A DNA stretch of 64,000 bases from DATAES01 sp963721305 (GTDB lineage Bacteria; Actinomycetota; Acidimicrobiia; Acidimicrobiales; JACDCH01), in contig CAVRIR010000005.1 of NCBI GenBank assembly GCA_963721305.1, positions 620,001 to 684,000 of the forward strand. Reading direction: 5' to 3'. The notes beneath the pieces were generated by a model, which saw only the letters and a list, made by a program, of their open reading frames with translations, had not been told where the DNA came from and ran no database searches. Position numbers and translations under genes: made by a program. Below are positions 16,343-24,731 of the stretch, in pieces (within the stretch, counting starts at the first letter, position 1; each line of letters starts with the position of its first letter).

Positions 16343-17578
16343 TCAGCCCCTTGACTCGATGAGCTCGTGAAACAGCTCTTCGTACCGCTCGGCCACGGCC
16401 GCGGGCGAGGCCCAACGCTCGACGAAGTTCCGGCCGGCCGTTCCCATTCGTACCGCTTCGTCCGGATCGGACACCAGGCGGCTCACGGCCTTCGTGAAGG
16501 CCTCCGGGTCGTCCGGCGGGACGGTCAACCCCGCCCCGGCGTGGTCGACCACGTTGGCCACCTCGGTCCCGGGATCGACGCTGGCCACGATCGGGCGGCC
16601 TGCGGCGAGGATCGAGTACATCTTCGACGGCACGCTGGCGCGGGCCAGACCACGCCTGAGGGGAACGACATGCACGTCGGCGGCCGCCAGCAGCTCGGGC
16701 AGCCGGTCCTTCGGTTGGTGGTCGATGAAGCGAACGTTGCCGAGGCCCGCGGCCTTGCGTTCCATGTCCGAGCGGGCCGAGCCGCCGCCGTTGACGACGA
16801 ACACGACCTGCGGCTCGTGCGCGAGGGCCGTGGCCGCCGCCAGCACGAGATCGAGCGACTGCGAGAACCCGACGTTGCCGGCGTACATGACGACGGTCTT
16901 GCCGCTGAGGCCGTACTCGCGCCGGTAGTCGTTCTCCTTGTCGGCCGGACGGATCCGCTCGACGTCGACGAAGTTCGGGATGACCCGAACGCGCTCGGGA
17001 CGCCGGTCGCCGATCTTCGCGGCGACGTTCTCGCGCAGGTCCTCGGACAGGACCGTCACGGCATCGGCCTGCAGGTACGTCTGCCGCTCGAGCCTCGATG
17101 CGACCGAGATCACCGTCGGGTTCGTGATCACGCCGAGCTCGACCGCGACGTCGGGGAAAACGTCCTGGATGTTGAACACGAACGGCACGCGGTGGGCGCG
17201 AGCTGCGAGCCAGCCTGCGGTGCCGAGCGTCAGCGGCGGTGACATCGCCAGGACGACATCGGGTCGCGGTCGCGACACGACCGACATGCCGGCGGCGAGC
17301 GCGGTGAAGCCACCGAAGGCGAACGCTCGTGCGGGGATGTTGCGCTTGTCCGTCGGGAACGGATGCACGCGCGTGATGCGGCCCCAGTCGGTGACCTGAT
17401 CGCGCACCGCGCGACCGGTCCATCCGTCCTCGATGCGGTGGCGCTTGTACCAGGGAAGCGACGTGACGACGTGCAGGCGATGGCCGCGCGCGGCGAGCTC
17501 GGTGGCGATGCTCGTCATCACGTCGCCGGTCGGCGCCACGTCGGGCGCGAAGTGCGGACAGACGACGAGCAGGTTCAC
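16343..17578 (-). CDS. GT4 glycosyltransferase, WcaI/fucosyltransferase-like
   Basis: 411 residues from the GTG at 17578, which overlaps the upstream stop by 4 bp. GT-B fold. The N-terminal domain has VNLLVVCPHFAPDVAPTGDV and FNIQDVFPDVAVELG (about 133-147), typical of the WcaI/colanic-acid subgroup. The donor domain has MYAGNVGFSQSLDLVL and VPSKMYSILAAGRPIVASV, where a shortened E-x7-E region binds the nucleotide sugar. It works in the cytoplasm on a lipid-linked acceptor. It is the third gene of the reverse operon starting at 19829. The specific sugar is not determinable. Confidence 0.88.
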   Translation of the reverse strand: MNLLVVCPHFAPDVAPTGDVMTSIATELAARGHRLHVVTSLPWYKRHRIEDGWTGRAVRDQVTDWGRITRVHPFPTDKRNIPARAFAFGGFTALAAGMSVVSRPRPDVVLAMSPPLTLGTAGWLAARAHRVPFVFNIQDVFPDVAVELGVITNPTVISVASRLERQTYLQADAVTVLSEDLRENVAAKIGDRRPERVRVIPNFVDVERIRPADKENDYRREYGLSGKTVVMYAGNVGFSQSLDLVLAAATALAHEPQVVFVVNGGGSARSDMERKAAGLGNVRFIDHQPKDRLPELLAAADVHVVPLRRGLARASVPSKMYSILAAGRPIVASVDPGTEVANVVDHAGAGLTVPPDDPEAFTKAVSRLVSDPDEAVRMGTAGRNFVERWASPAAVAERYEELFHELIESRG

Positions 17579-18729
17579 GGATCCGTCTTCGTGATCGCGA
17601 GCTGGTAGGCGCCGACCAACGCCTCGGCGGACGATGCCCATTGGAACCGGCCGACGCGTGCGTGTCCTGCGTCGACCAGTGCCTGCCGCCGAGAACCATC
17701 GCGGACCAGTTCGAGCATCGCTTCCGCCCAGCCGCTGACGTCTTCGGGATCAACGAGCACACCGGCATCGCCGACGACATCCGGCAAGGCGGTGGCGTTC
17801 GCCGCGATCACGGGGCAACCGTTGCCCATCGCCTCGATCACGGGCAAGCCGAACCCCTCGAATCGCGACGGGAACGTCAGCGCGGTCGCGTGCTGGTACA
17901 GCCAGTCCAGGTCGCCTCGCGGCACGTGGCCGATGCGGCGGATGCGGTCGCGCACGCCGAGCGAGTCGGCCAGCTCGAGCATCTTCGCTTCCATCGTGTC
18001 CTCGCGGTGTGTCAGCACGAGCAGCGTGTCCGCACCCTTCGCCGTGACCTCGCCGAACGCGCGTACCAGCGTGAGATGGTTCTTGTGCGTGTACGTGATC
18101 GCCGGATACAGGAAGAACGGCCGGTCGAGCGCGTACTTCTCCTTCGGGTTGCCGTCTGGTTGCACCGCGATGCGGGCGGTGTACCCCGGTGGAACCACGG
18201 CGGTGCGATCGGGCAGGACGTCGAGCACACCGACGACGGTGCGGCGCGAGTAGTCCGACGGTGACACGACGAGGCGCGCGTGCGCGGCGGACGGTGGAAG
18301 ACGCCGGCGCAGGTACGCCTGCTTGAGCCCGCTGAAGTTGTCGGGCAGCAAGAGCGGCTGGAGATCGTGGATGGACACGAGTGACGAGGTCGCCCGGAGC
18401 AACGGGAGCGTGCCGCCGGCGTGGTGGAGCAGGTCGATGTGGCGGCGGCGCGCCTGCGCGAGCAACCACGTCGCCTCCGCCGCGATCCGCAGGCCTTTCG
18501 ACTTGCCTGAGATCGGGCACACCACGGTCGGGAAGGCCTTGGTCAGTTCGGGATACGCGTCCAGGAACGGCCTGATCACGAACAACGTCACGTCCAGCCC
18601 GTCGCTCGCGAGATCGCGTTCGGAGAGCGCGTGAAGCAGGCGAGTCGTGTACTCCTCGCTGCCGCCCACGACGTTCGGAACCAGCCAGAGAAGGTTGACG
18701 CCGAGCCGCACAGGTTGCCGCTGGTTCAC
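17575..18729 (-). CDS. GT4 family glycosyltransferase
   Basis: 384-residue GT-B enzyme starting at the GTG at 18729, overlapping the previous stop (GTGA). The N-terminal domain contains GVNLLWLVPNVVGGSEEYTT, a glycine-rich loop typical of mannosyl/rhamnosyltransferases. The donor half has YPAITYTHKNHLTLVRAF and RFEGFGLPVIEAMGNGCPVI (about 287-306). It is translationally coupled on both sides to other GT4 genes, so the three probably act in turn on one glycan. Donor unknown. Confidence 0.88.
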   Translation of the reverse strand: MNQRQPVRLGVNLLWLVPNVVGGSEEYTTRLLHALSERDLASDGLDVTLFVIRPFLDAYPELTKAFPTVVCPISGKSKGLRIAAEATWLLAQARRRHIDLLHHAGGTLPLLRATSSLVSIHDLQPLLLPDNFSGLKQAYLRRRLPPSAAHARLVVSPSDYSRRTVVGVLDVLPDRTAVVPPGYTARIAVQPDGNPKEKYALDRPFFLYPAITYTHKNHLTLVRAFGEVTAKGADTLLVLTHREDTMEAKMLELADSLGVRDRIRRIGHVPRGDLDWLYQHATALTFPSRFEGFGLPVIEAMGNGCPVIAANATALPDVVGDAGVLVDPEDVSGWAEAMLELVRDGSRRQALVDAGHARVGRFQWASSAEALVGAYQLAITKTDP

Positions 18730-19829
18730 CCCGCGGCCTCCCGGTACACGGCGGTCACCAGTTCCGCAGTGCGCTCCCAGGTGTAGGTCGCGGCCCGCTT
18801 CCGCCCTGCCTCGCCCAGCCGCCGGGCCGCGTCACGATCCGACACCAGCTCGTGGATGGCGCCGGCGATCGCGTCGACGTCGAACGGATCGACGAGGCGC
18901 GCCGCACCGCCGGCGACCTCTTCGGTGGATGTCCCCGACGATGTCACGACGGGAGTTCCTTGCACCATCGCCTCGAGGACGGGCAGGCCGAATCCCTCAC
19001 GCACGCTCGGATAGCAGAACAGGATCGCGCCGCCGGTGAGCGCGTCGAGATCACCACGATCGAGGAACCCGAGCGGACGCACCCGATCGCGGAGCGCATC
19101 GACCTGCGCGTCGATCGACTCGTTCCATCCTGACGGTCCCGCGAGCACGAGCTGCACGTCGTCGGGCACGCGCGCGAACGCGTCGAGCAACCGCGGGAGG
19201 TTCTTGCGAGGCTCGACCGTTCCGGCGAACAGGACGTAGTCGCGGTCGAGGGCGTACTGAGCACGAACCCGCTTGATGTCGTCCTCGGTGACCTTCGAGA
19301 CGGCGACGCCCCATGGCACGAGTCGGAGCCGCTCGCGTTCGATGCCCGCGGCGACGCACTCGTCCATCGTCGCGTTCGACGGGACCATGACCGCGCGGGC
19401 GTGACGGCGAGCGAGCTCGAGACCGCGACGGAAGAACCGATGACCATGTCGGGTCGCGAGCTCGCGGTCTTGCAGGAACGCGAGATCGTGCACGGTGACC
19501 ACGACCGGCGCGCGCGACACCGGGTACGCGACCGCGGTGGCATGCACGACGTCGACCGCGCCCGTCGCCCGCTCGACGAGCGGGAAGCGCCAGATCGGCG
19601 CGTGCCACGACTCGTAGAGGACCTTGCGGGGCAATGGGAGCTGCCGGACGGGGATGGGCGGGGTCCACGGCGAGGGTGGCGGGTGCGAGTGGCGCGCCGA
19701 CACACCGACGAGATCGACGTCGTCACGGTTCGTGAGCGCGCGCACGAGCTCGAGCGTGGACCACGCCGTACCCCCCGGGACGGCGTGCCAGCACTGTTCG
19801 AGCGTGACCGCCACCTGCACGCCGGGCAT
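18726..19829 (-). CDS. GT4 family glycosyltransferase, first gene of the reverse operon
   Basis: 367-residue GT-B enzyme. The N-terminus MPGVQVAVTLEQCWHAVPGG is followed by an acceptor-binding domain. The donor domain has GTVEPRKNLPRLLDAF and VREGFGLPVLEAMVQGTPVV, with the conserved E-x7-E pair. The ATG at 19829 is the natural start, 54 bp from the divergent fcl gene. It heads a run of seven genes on this strand (19829 to 13351) joined mostly by 4-bp overlaps. The sugar donor cannot be assigned. Confidence 0.88.
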   Translation of the reverse strand: MPGVQVAVTLEQCWHAVPGGTAWSTLELVRALTNRDDVDLVGVSARHSHPPPSPWTPPIPVRQLPLPRKVLYESWHAPIWRFPLVERATGAVDVVHATAVAYPVSRAPVVVTVHDLAFLQDRELATRHGHRFFRRGLELARRHARAVMVPSNATMDECVAAGIERERLRLVPWGVAVSKVTEDDIKRVRAQYALDRDYVLFAGTVEPRKNLPRLLDAFARVPDDVQLVLAGPSGWNESIDAQVDALRDRVRPLGFLDRGDLDALTGGAILFCYPSVREGFGLPVLEAMVQGTPVVTSSGTSTEEVAGGAARLVDPFDVDAIAGAIHELVSDRDAARRLGEAGRKRAATYTWERTAELVTAVYREAAG

Positions 19830-19849
19830 TGTGCGCGGAGTCTGTCATC

Positions 19850-19876
19850 TTGTCACCGTCGACCCGTCGTTAGGCT
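19850..19876 (+). promoter_or_regulatory. Candidate promoter giving a leaderless fcl transcript
   Basis: TAGGCT (19871-19876, pattern TANNNT) lies 7 bp before the ATG at 19884, and TTGTCA (19850-19855) lies 15 bp upstream of it. No ribosome site precedes the ATG. This spacing fits leaderless transcripts, which are common in actinobacteria. The 15-bp spacer is short. Confidence 0.4.
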
Positions 19877-19883
19877 GATTCGC

Positions 19884-20852
19884 ATGGCATCGACATCGTT
19901 CTGGCCTGAGCGCCGCGTCCTCGTGACCGGGGGAAGCGGCTTCCTGGGCCGTGCCGTGCAGGCCACTCTGGCGGCCCGAGGCGCAGGCACGATCGTCGCT
20001 CCCACGAGTGCGGAGTACGACCTCCGGCACGCCGAACAGGTCGCCGCGATGTTCGCCGATGCACAACCCGATCTCGTCGTCCACCTGGCGGCTCGCGTCG
20101 GAGGCATCGGCGCCAACCAGGCGCGTCCCGCCGACCTCTACGTCGAGAACCTCCTGATGGGCACCTACGTCATCGAAGAGGCTCGCAAGCACGGCACCGA
20201 CAAGACGGTCCTGGTGGGCACCGTCTGCTCGTACCCGAAGCACACCCCGGTGCCGTTCCAGGAGGGCTCGCTGTGGCAGGGCTATCCGGAGGAGACGAAC
20301 GCGCCGTACGGCATCGCGAAGCTCGCGCACCTCGTCCACGCGCAGGCGAACCGCGCGCAGTACGGGCAGAACTGCATCTACCTGATGCCGACCAACCTGT
20401 ACGGACCAGGTGACAAGTTCCACCCCGCGGTGTCACATGTGATCCCCGCGCTGATCAAGAAGTGCGTCGAGTCAAAGGAAGCGGGCGATGACTTCATCGA
20501 GGTGTGGGGTACGGGCGCGGCGTCACGCGAGTTTCTGTACGTCGACGACGCGGCAGAGGGGATCGTCCTCGCCGCCGAGCGCTACGACGGCCCCGATCCG
20601 GTCAACCTCGGGGCCAACCGCGAGCTGCCGATCAAGGACCTGGTCGAGTTGATCGTCAAGGTCGTGGGGTTCGACGGCGAGATCCGGTGGGACCCCTCCA
20701 AGCCCGACGGCCAGCCCCGCCGGCGGGTCGACCCCAGCCGGGCGAAGGACGCATTCGGGTTCTCGGCGCACACCTCGTTCGACGAGGGACTCCGTTCCAC
20801 CATCGACTGGTACCTCGAGCACCGCGCCGAAGCCGAAGCCCGCGACACCTGA
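19884..20852 (+). CDS. fcl: GDP-L-fucose synthase-like epimerase/reductase
   Basis: 322-residue extended SDR of the GDP-L-fucose synthase (WcaG/Fcl) type. It would epimerise and reduce GDP-4-keto-6-deoxymannose with NADPH. Motifs: VTGGSGFLGRAVQATL (about residues 14-29), HLAARVGGIGANQARPADLY near 72, TVCSYPKHTPVPFQEGSLW (Ser in SYPK) and YGIAK (about 143-147) as catalytic Tyr/Lys. PTNLYGPGD and FLYVDDAAEGI follow. Length matches the family. It is divergent from the GT4 operon and tail to tail with uxs. With Gmd at 10748 the GDP-fucose route is complete in this window. Confidence 0.9.
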   Translation: MASTSFWPERRVLVTGGSGFLGRAVQATLAARGAGTIVAPTSAEYDLRHAEQVAAMFADAQPDLVVHLAARVGGIGANQARPADLYVENLLMGTYVIEEARKHGTDKTVLVGTVCSYPKHTPVPFQEGSLWQGYPEETNAPYGIAKLAHLVHAQANRAQYGQNCIYLMPTNLYGPGDKFHPAVSHVIPALIKKCVESKEAGDDFIEVWGTGAASREFLYVDDAAEGIVLAAERYDGPDPVNLGANRELPIKDLVELIVKVVGFDGEIRWDPSKPDGQPRRRVDPSRAKDAFGFSAHTSFDEGLRSTIDWYLEHRAEAEARDT

Positions 20853-20903
20853 CGCCGCCCTCTTTCGGGATCGGGCGCCCGTCTGCCGCGGGTTCGGGCC
20901 GGA

Positions 20904-21842
20904 TCAGAGGCCGAGTTGTTCGGCGAAGTACGGGATCGTTCGGGCAAGGCCCTCGCGCAGCGACACGGACGGGTCCCATCCGAGCTCTGCGCGGGCGAGG
21001 GTCAGGTCCGGTTGGCGTTGCGTCGGATCGTCCACCGGCAACGGCTCGTAGACGACCTGCGACGACGAGTTGGTGAGCTCGATCACGATGTCGGCCAGTT
21101 CGCTCACCGTGAACTCGCCGGGGTTGCCGATGTTGACCGGCCCGGTGAGATCGGAGTCGAGCAGCGCGAGGAAGCCGCGGATCTCGTCCTCGACGTAGCA
21201 GAAGCTCCGGCTCTGACTGCCGTCGCCGTACACCGTGAGCGGCTTGCCGAGCAGCGCCTGCACGATGAAGTTCGACACGACCCGGCCGTCCTCCGGTCGC
21301 ATGCGTGGCCCGTACACGTTGAAGATGCGGACGATGCGGACCTCGAGACCGTGGTGGCGGTGGTACGCCATGGTCATCGCCTCGGCGAACCGCTTCGCCT
21401 CGTCGTACACGCCACGCGGCCCGATCGGGTTGACATGGCCCCAATACGTCTCCGGCTGCGGATGCACCAGCGGGTCGCCGTAGACCTCGCTCGTCGACGC
21501 GAGGAAGTAGCGCGCGCTCTTCGCCTTGGCGAGCCCGAGCGAGTTGTGCGTTCCGAGACTGCCGACCTTCAGCGTCTGGATCGGCTTCTCGAGATAGTCC
21601 TTCGGTGACGCCGGACTGGCCAGGTGCATCACGGCATCGACGTCACCCGGAACCCAGATGTAGTTGCTCACGTCGTGCTCGACGAACGTGAAGCCCGATC
21701 GTCCGAAGAGGTGGGCGATGTTCGCCTGCCCGCCCGTCACGAGGTTGTCGAGAACGACGACCTCGTCACCTCGATCGAGCAATGACTCGCACAGGTGCGA
21801 GCCCAGGAAGCCGGCCCCACCGGTGACGACGACGCGCGCCAT
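20904..21842 (-). CDS. uxs: UDP-glucuronate decarboxylase (UDP-xylose synthase)
   Basis: 312-residue extended SDR that decarboxylates UDP-glucuronate to UDP-xylose with bound NAD. Motifs are VTGGAGFLGSHLCESLLDRG (about residues 5-24), HLASPASPKDY near 73, STSEVYGDP and the family-specific YWGHVNPIGPRGVYDEAKR (about 132-150), which holds the catalytic Tyr and Lys. FNVYGPRMRPEDGRVVSNFI also matches UXS. Its ATG shares one base with the stop of ugd (TGATG), so the two consecutive steps are coupled. Confidence 0.93.
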   Translation of the reverse strand: MARVVVTGGAGFLGSHLCESLLDRGDEVVVLDNLVTGGQANIAHLFGRSGFTFVEHDVSNYIWVPGDVDAVMHLASPASPKDYLEKPIQTLKVGSLGTHNSLGLAKAKSARYFLASTSEVYGDPLVHPQPETYWGHVNPIGPRGVYDEAKRFAEAMTMAYHRHHGLEVRIVRIFNVYGPRMRPEDGRVVSNFIVQALLGKPLTVYGDGSQSRSFCYVEDEIRGFLALLDSDLTGPVNIGNPGEFTVSELADIVIELTNSSSQVVYEPLPVDDPTQRQPDLTLARAELGWDPSVSLREGLARTIPYFAEQLGL

Positions 21843-23140
21843 CAGGTCCGTCCGATGCCCTGGTAGACGAACCCGCGGCGACGGAGCGCCTCACGATCGA
21901 GCAGGTTGCGCCCGTCGACGACCTGCATGGCCGCCATCGAGTCCGCCACCTTGTCGAAGTCGAGCCACTTGAATTCGTCCCACTCCGTCAGGACGAGCAA
22001 CACCGATGCGCCTTCGCACGCGGCATACGGATCGGCGACGAGCTCGATGCCGGCGAGCACGTCGGCCTTCGGCGGCTGAACGGGCGGTGTGATCGAAGGA
22101 TCGAACGCCCGGATCTTGGCGCCCTGGTCGAGCAGGCGACGGACGATCGACAGCGACGGCGACTCACGCAGGTCGTCGGTGCGAGCCTTGAACGTGAGCC
22201 CCCACACGCCGAGTCGGACCCCTTCGACGCTGCCTCCTGCGAGGTCGATCGCTTTCTTCGCGACGCGATCGAACTGCTCGTCGTTGACCTCGACCACGCC
22301 CTCGAGCAGATCGAAGCTGTACCCCGCGTCTTCCGCGATCCGGATCAGCGCTCGCGAGTCCTTTGGAAAGCAACTCCCACCCCAACCTGGGCCGGGGCGG
22401 AGGAACTCGTGGCCGATGCGCTTGTCCGAGCCCATGCCGAGAACGACATCGTTCATGTCGGCGCCGACGGCTTCGCACACGGCCGCGACGGCGTTCACGA
22501 AGCTGACCTTCGCGGCGAGGAACGCGTTGCTCGCGTACTTGATGAGCTCGGCGGATGGAGGGTCCGTCACGATCAACGGCGCAGGGATGCCGAGGTACAG
22601 CGACGCAACGCGCACGGCGGCAGCTTGGTCGTCGGCGCCGATGACGATGCGATCCGGGTTCAGGAAGTCGTGGACGGCCGAGCCTTCACGGAGGAACTCG
22701 GGGTTCGAGACGACGAACACGTCGCTACGTCCGAGGGCTCGCTCGACGACGGTGGTCGACCCGACCGGAACGGTGGACTTGTTGACCACGATCGTCTCGG
22801 GCTGGAGCACGGGTCCGACTTCGGCCGCGGCGGCCTCGATGTGGGTGAGGTCCGCCGACCCGTCGGCACCCTGCGGCGTGGGTACGCACAGGTAGACGAA
22901 CTCGCTCGCCGCCGCCGCATCGGCCGAGCCGACCACGAACGTCAACCGCCCGCCGTTGATCCCCTCGCGGATCATGTTGTCGAGGCCGGCCTCGAGGATC
23001 GGCACCTCGCCGTCGTTGAGGCGGGCGACGCGGTCCGAGTCGACGTCGGTGCAGGTCACGCTGTGGCCGAGGTGGGCGAAGCAGGCGCCGGTCGTCAGGC
23101 CGACGTAGCCCGATCCGATCACAGTGATTCGACTGGACAT
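21842..23140 (-). CDS. ugd: UDP-glucose 6-dehydrogenase
   Basis: 432-residue NAD-dependent dehydrogenase that oxidises UDP-glucose to UDP-glucuronate. The N-terminal Rossmann motif is GSGYVGLTTGACFAHLGHSV (about residues 9-28). VPTPQGADGSADLTHIEAAA follows. The catalytic cysteine is in GPGWGGSCFPKDSRAL (Cys near residue 256), and the C-terminal UDP-binding domain includes GLTFKARTDDLRESPS. Size is typical. It is coupled by TGATG overlaps to both the LCP gene upstream and uxs downstream, so the three form one operon. The product feeds uxs directly. Confidence 0.96.
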   Translation of the reverse strand: MSSRITVIGSGYVGLTTGACFAHLGHSVTCTDVDSDRVARLNDGEVPILEAGLDNMIREGINGGRLTFVVGSADAAAASEFVYLCVPTPQGADGSADLTHIEAAAAEVGPVLQPETIVVNKSTVPVGSTTVVERALGRSDVFVVSNPEFLREGSAVHDFLNPDRIVIGADDQAAAVRVASLYLGIPAPLIVTDPPSAELIKYASNAFLAAKVSFVNAVAAVCEAVGADMNDVVLGMGSDKRIGHEFLRPGPGWGGSCFPKDSRALIRIAEDAGYSFDLLEGVVEVNDEQFDRVAKKAIDLAGGSVEGVRLGVWGLTFKARTDDLRESPSLSIVRRLLDQGAKIRAFDPSITPPVQPPKADVLAGIELVADPYAACEGASVLLVLTEWDEFKWLDFDKVADSMAAMQVVDGRNLLDREALRRRGFVYQGIGRT

Positions 23141-24663
23141 CAGCAGCTCACATCCTCAGGGGTCTGCGGCACGACACCGATCGTGGTTGAGGTGGTGGGG
23201 GCGGGTGGCACAGTGGTCGAGGAGGTCGTCGAGGTGGTGGAGCTCGTGGACTTCGACGATTTCGACGATTTCGACGAGTTCGTTGAGCTCGACGAGGTCG
23301 AGGACGAAGACGTCGAAGGTAGCGGGACCGTCGGACCCGGTGTCGAACGCGTCCCTTGCCAATCGGCACCGACGACCACGACGACATCCGCATTCGCGAT
23401 GAAATTCGTCACTTCGAGCTTCGGCGTCGCTGTGAGGACGCTCGCGACCTGCTCGGCCTTGGCCTCGTTGCCGGGGAGGTAGCGCACCACCGTCTGCGCG
23501 TAGTCGAACCGGTCGGCGTCGCCCACGTACTGGGGCGGGATGGTGAACCCGGCGTTCCGCAGGTCGACGGCGGCCTTGTCGCCGAAGCCGGACGTCGGCG
23601 TTCCGTTCTCGACGAGCACGACGGTGTTGTCGGTGGCGTTGGTGCCGCTGTTGCCGCCTCGGAACAGATTGAGGATCGGCTCCGCCTGGGTGACGTCGAG
23701 GAGCTGCACGGACGCGCCGTCGATGGTCGCGCTGCTCGAAGGCACCGAGTAGGTGTCCAAATTGTCGGGATTGAAATCTTTGAAGCGACGCCCGAGCGTG
23801 ACGAGATCACCCGGCGTCAGGCTGGGATCGAGGTGCAACGCGCTCGTTCCGGCGTCGATGAGGTCGTTCAACACTGCTGGGTTCCGTGCCCCTTTGTCGA
23901 TGGCCCGTTGGATCACCTTCTTGATGAACGATTGCTGCCTGCTGATACGCCCAAGATCAGAGGACGGGTCCGCCATCCAGTGCCCGTTCTGGAAGTATTC
24001 GTAGTAGCGGGACCGGGCGTAGGCCAATGCCTGCACGGGATCCAGGGTCACGCAGCCGGTCTGCTCGATGTCAAGGCCGGAGTGGAGGTCACGGACGGGC
24101 GTGCTGAAGTAGATCGGTACCCCATCCACCGCCTGGACGATCTTGCGGAACGAGAAGAAGTTCATCTCGATGTAGTGGTTGATCGGGATCCCGAAGTCCT
24201 CGGTGATCGTGTTGATCAGCCGTTCCGGGCCGCCCTGGATCGCCGCGTTGATCTTGTCCCGCCCGCGTTGCCCGTCGATCGGGACGTAGAGATCCCGCGG
24301 CAGCGACAGCAGTTGCGCGTGGCTGGAGTTCGGATCGAGCCGGAGGACCATGATCGTGTCCGACCGCAGGCCGCCCGGGCGGCCGGCGAGCACGGGGTCG
24401 TTCGGATCGAGGCCCTCGGCCGAGTCCGTGCCGACGATGAGGAAGTTCTGCACGCCGCCACCAGAGGTGCTGTCCACCGGTGCGAGCGCGTTGCCCAACT
24501 GCACCCGGCCGATGTCACTCACCTTCGAGTAGACGTAGCCGATCCCACCCGCTGTCAGCAGGCAGACCAGGATCAGAAAAATGTTGCCGCCGATCAGCAG
24601 GCGTTGCGGCCAGGTTCGTCGTCTCGCACGCGCCCGCCCCCGCGCAGGGGCCGTCATCGCCAC
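23140..24663 (-). CDS. LytR-CpsA-Psr (LCP) family wall-glycan ligase with LytR_C domain
   Basis: 507-residue single-pass membrane protein of the LCP family, which attaches lipid-linked glycans to peptidoglycan outside the cell. The transmembrane segment is at about residues 23-45. LCP motifs follow: GTDSAEGLDP, RSDTIMVLRLDP (near 100), LSLPRDLYVPI and the arginine-rich ARSRYYEYFQNGHW. Residues about 340-450 form a LytR_C domain. The tail is low-complexity Ser/Thr with repeated SSK triplets. The start is the GTG at 24663 or ATG at 24657; TACCAT lies 8 bp upstream of the GTG, which fits a leaderless transcript. It heads the LCP-ugd-uxs operon, suggesting a uronate- or xylose-containing wall glycan. 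Confidence 0.92.
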   Translation of the reverse strand: MAMTAPARGRARARRRTWPQRLLIGGNIFLILVCLLTAGGIGYVYSKVSDIGRVQLGNALAPVDSTSGGGVQNFLIVGTDSAEGLDPNDPVLAGRPGGLRSDTIMVLRLDPNSSHAQLLSLPRDLYVPIDGQRGRDKINAAIQGGPERLINTITEDFGIPINHYIEMNFFSFRKIVQAVDGVPIYFSTPVRDLHSGLDIEQTGCVTLDPVQALAYARSRYYEYFQNGHWMADPSSDLGRISRQQSFIKKVIQRAIDKGARNPAVLNDLIDAGTSALHLDPSLTPGDLVTLGRRFKDFNPDNLDTYSVPSSSATIDGASVQLLDVTQAEPILNLFRGGNSGTNATDNTVVLVENGTPTSGFGDKAAVDLRNAGFTIPPQYVGDADRFDYAQTVVRYLPGNEAKAEQVASVLTATPKLEVTNFIANADVVVVVGADWQGTRSTPGPTVPLPSTSSSSTSSSSTNSSKSSKSSKSTSSTTSTTSSTTVPPAPTTSTTIGVVPQTPEDVSC

Positions 24664-24731
24664 CGATGGTAGTGGTGACCCGGTGTGCTCCAGATGTCAG
24701 GAAAGTGCGTTTCCGGGCCCCGCAGGCCGCT

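Noticed and set aside
20872..20881. CGGGCGCCCG palindrome between convergent fcl and uxs as a terminator
   Set aside because: Only 10 bp with no loop and no U-tract; expected by chance in DNA of this composition.
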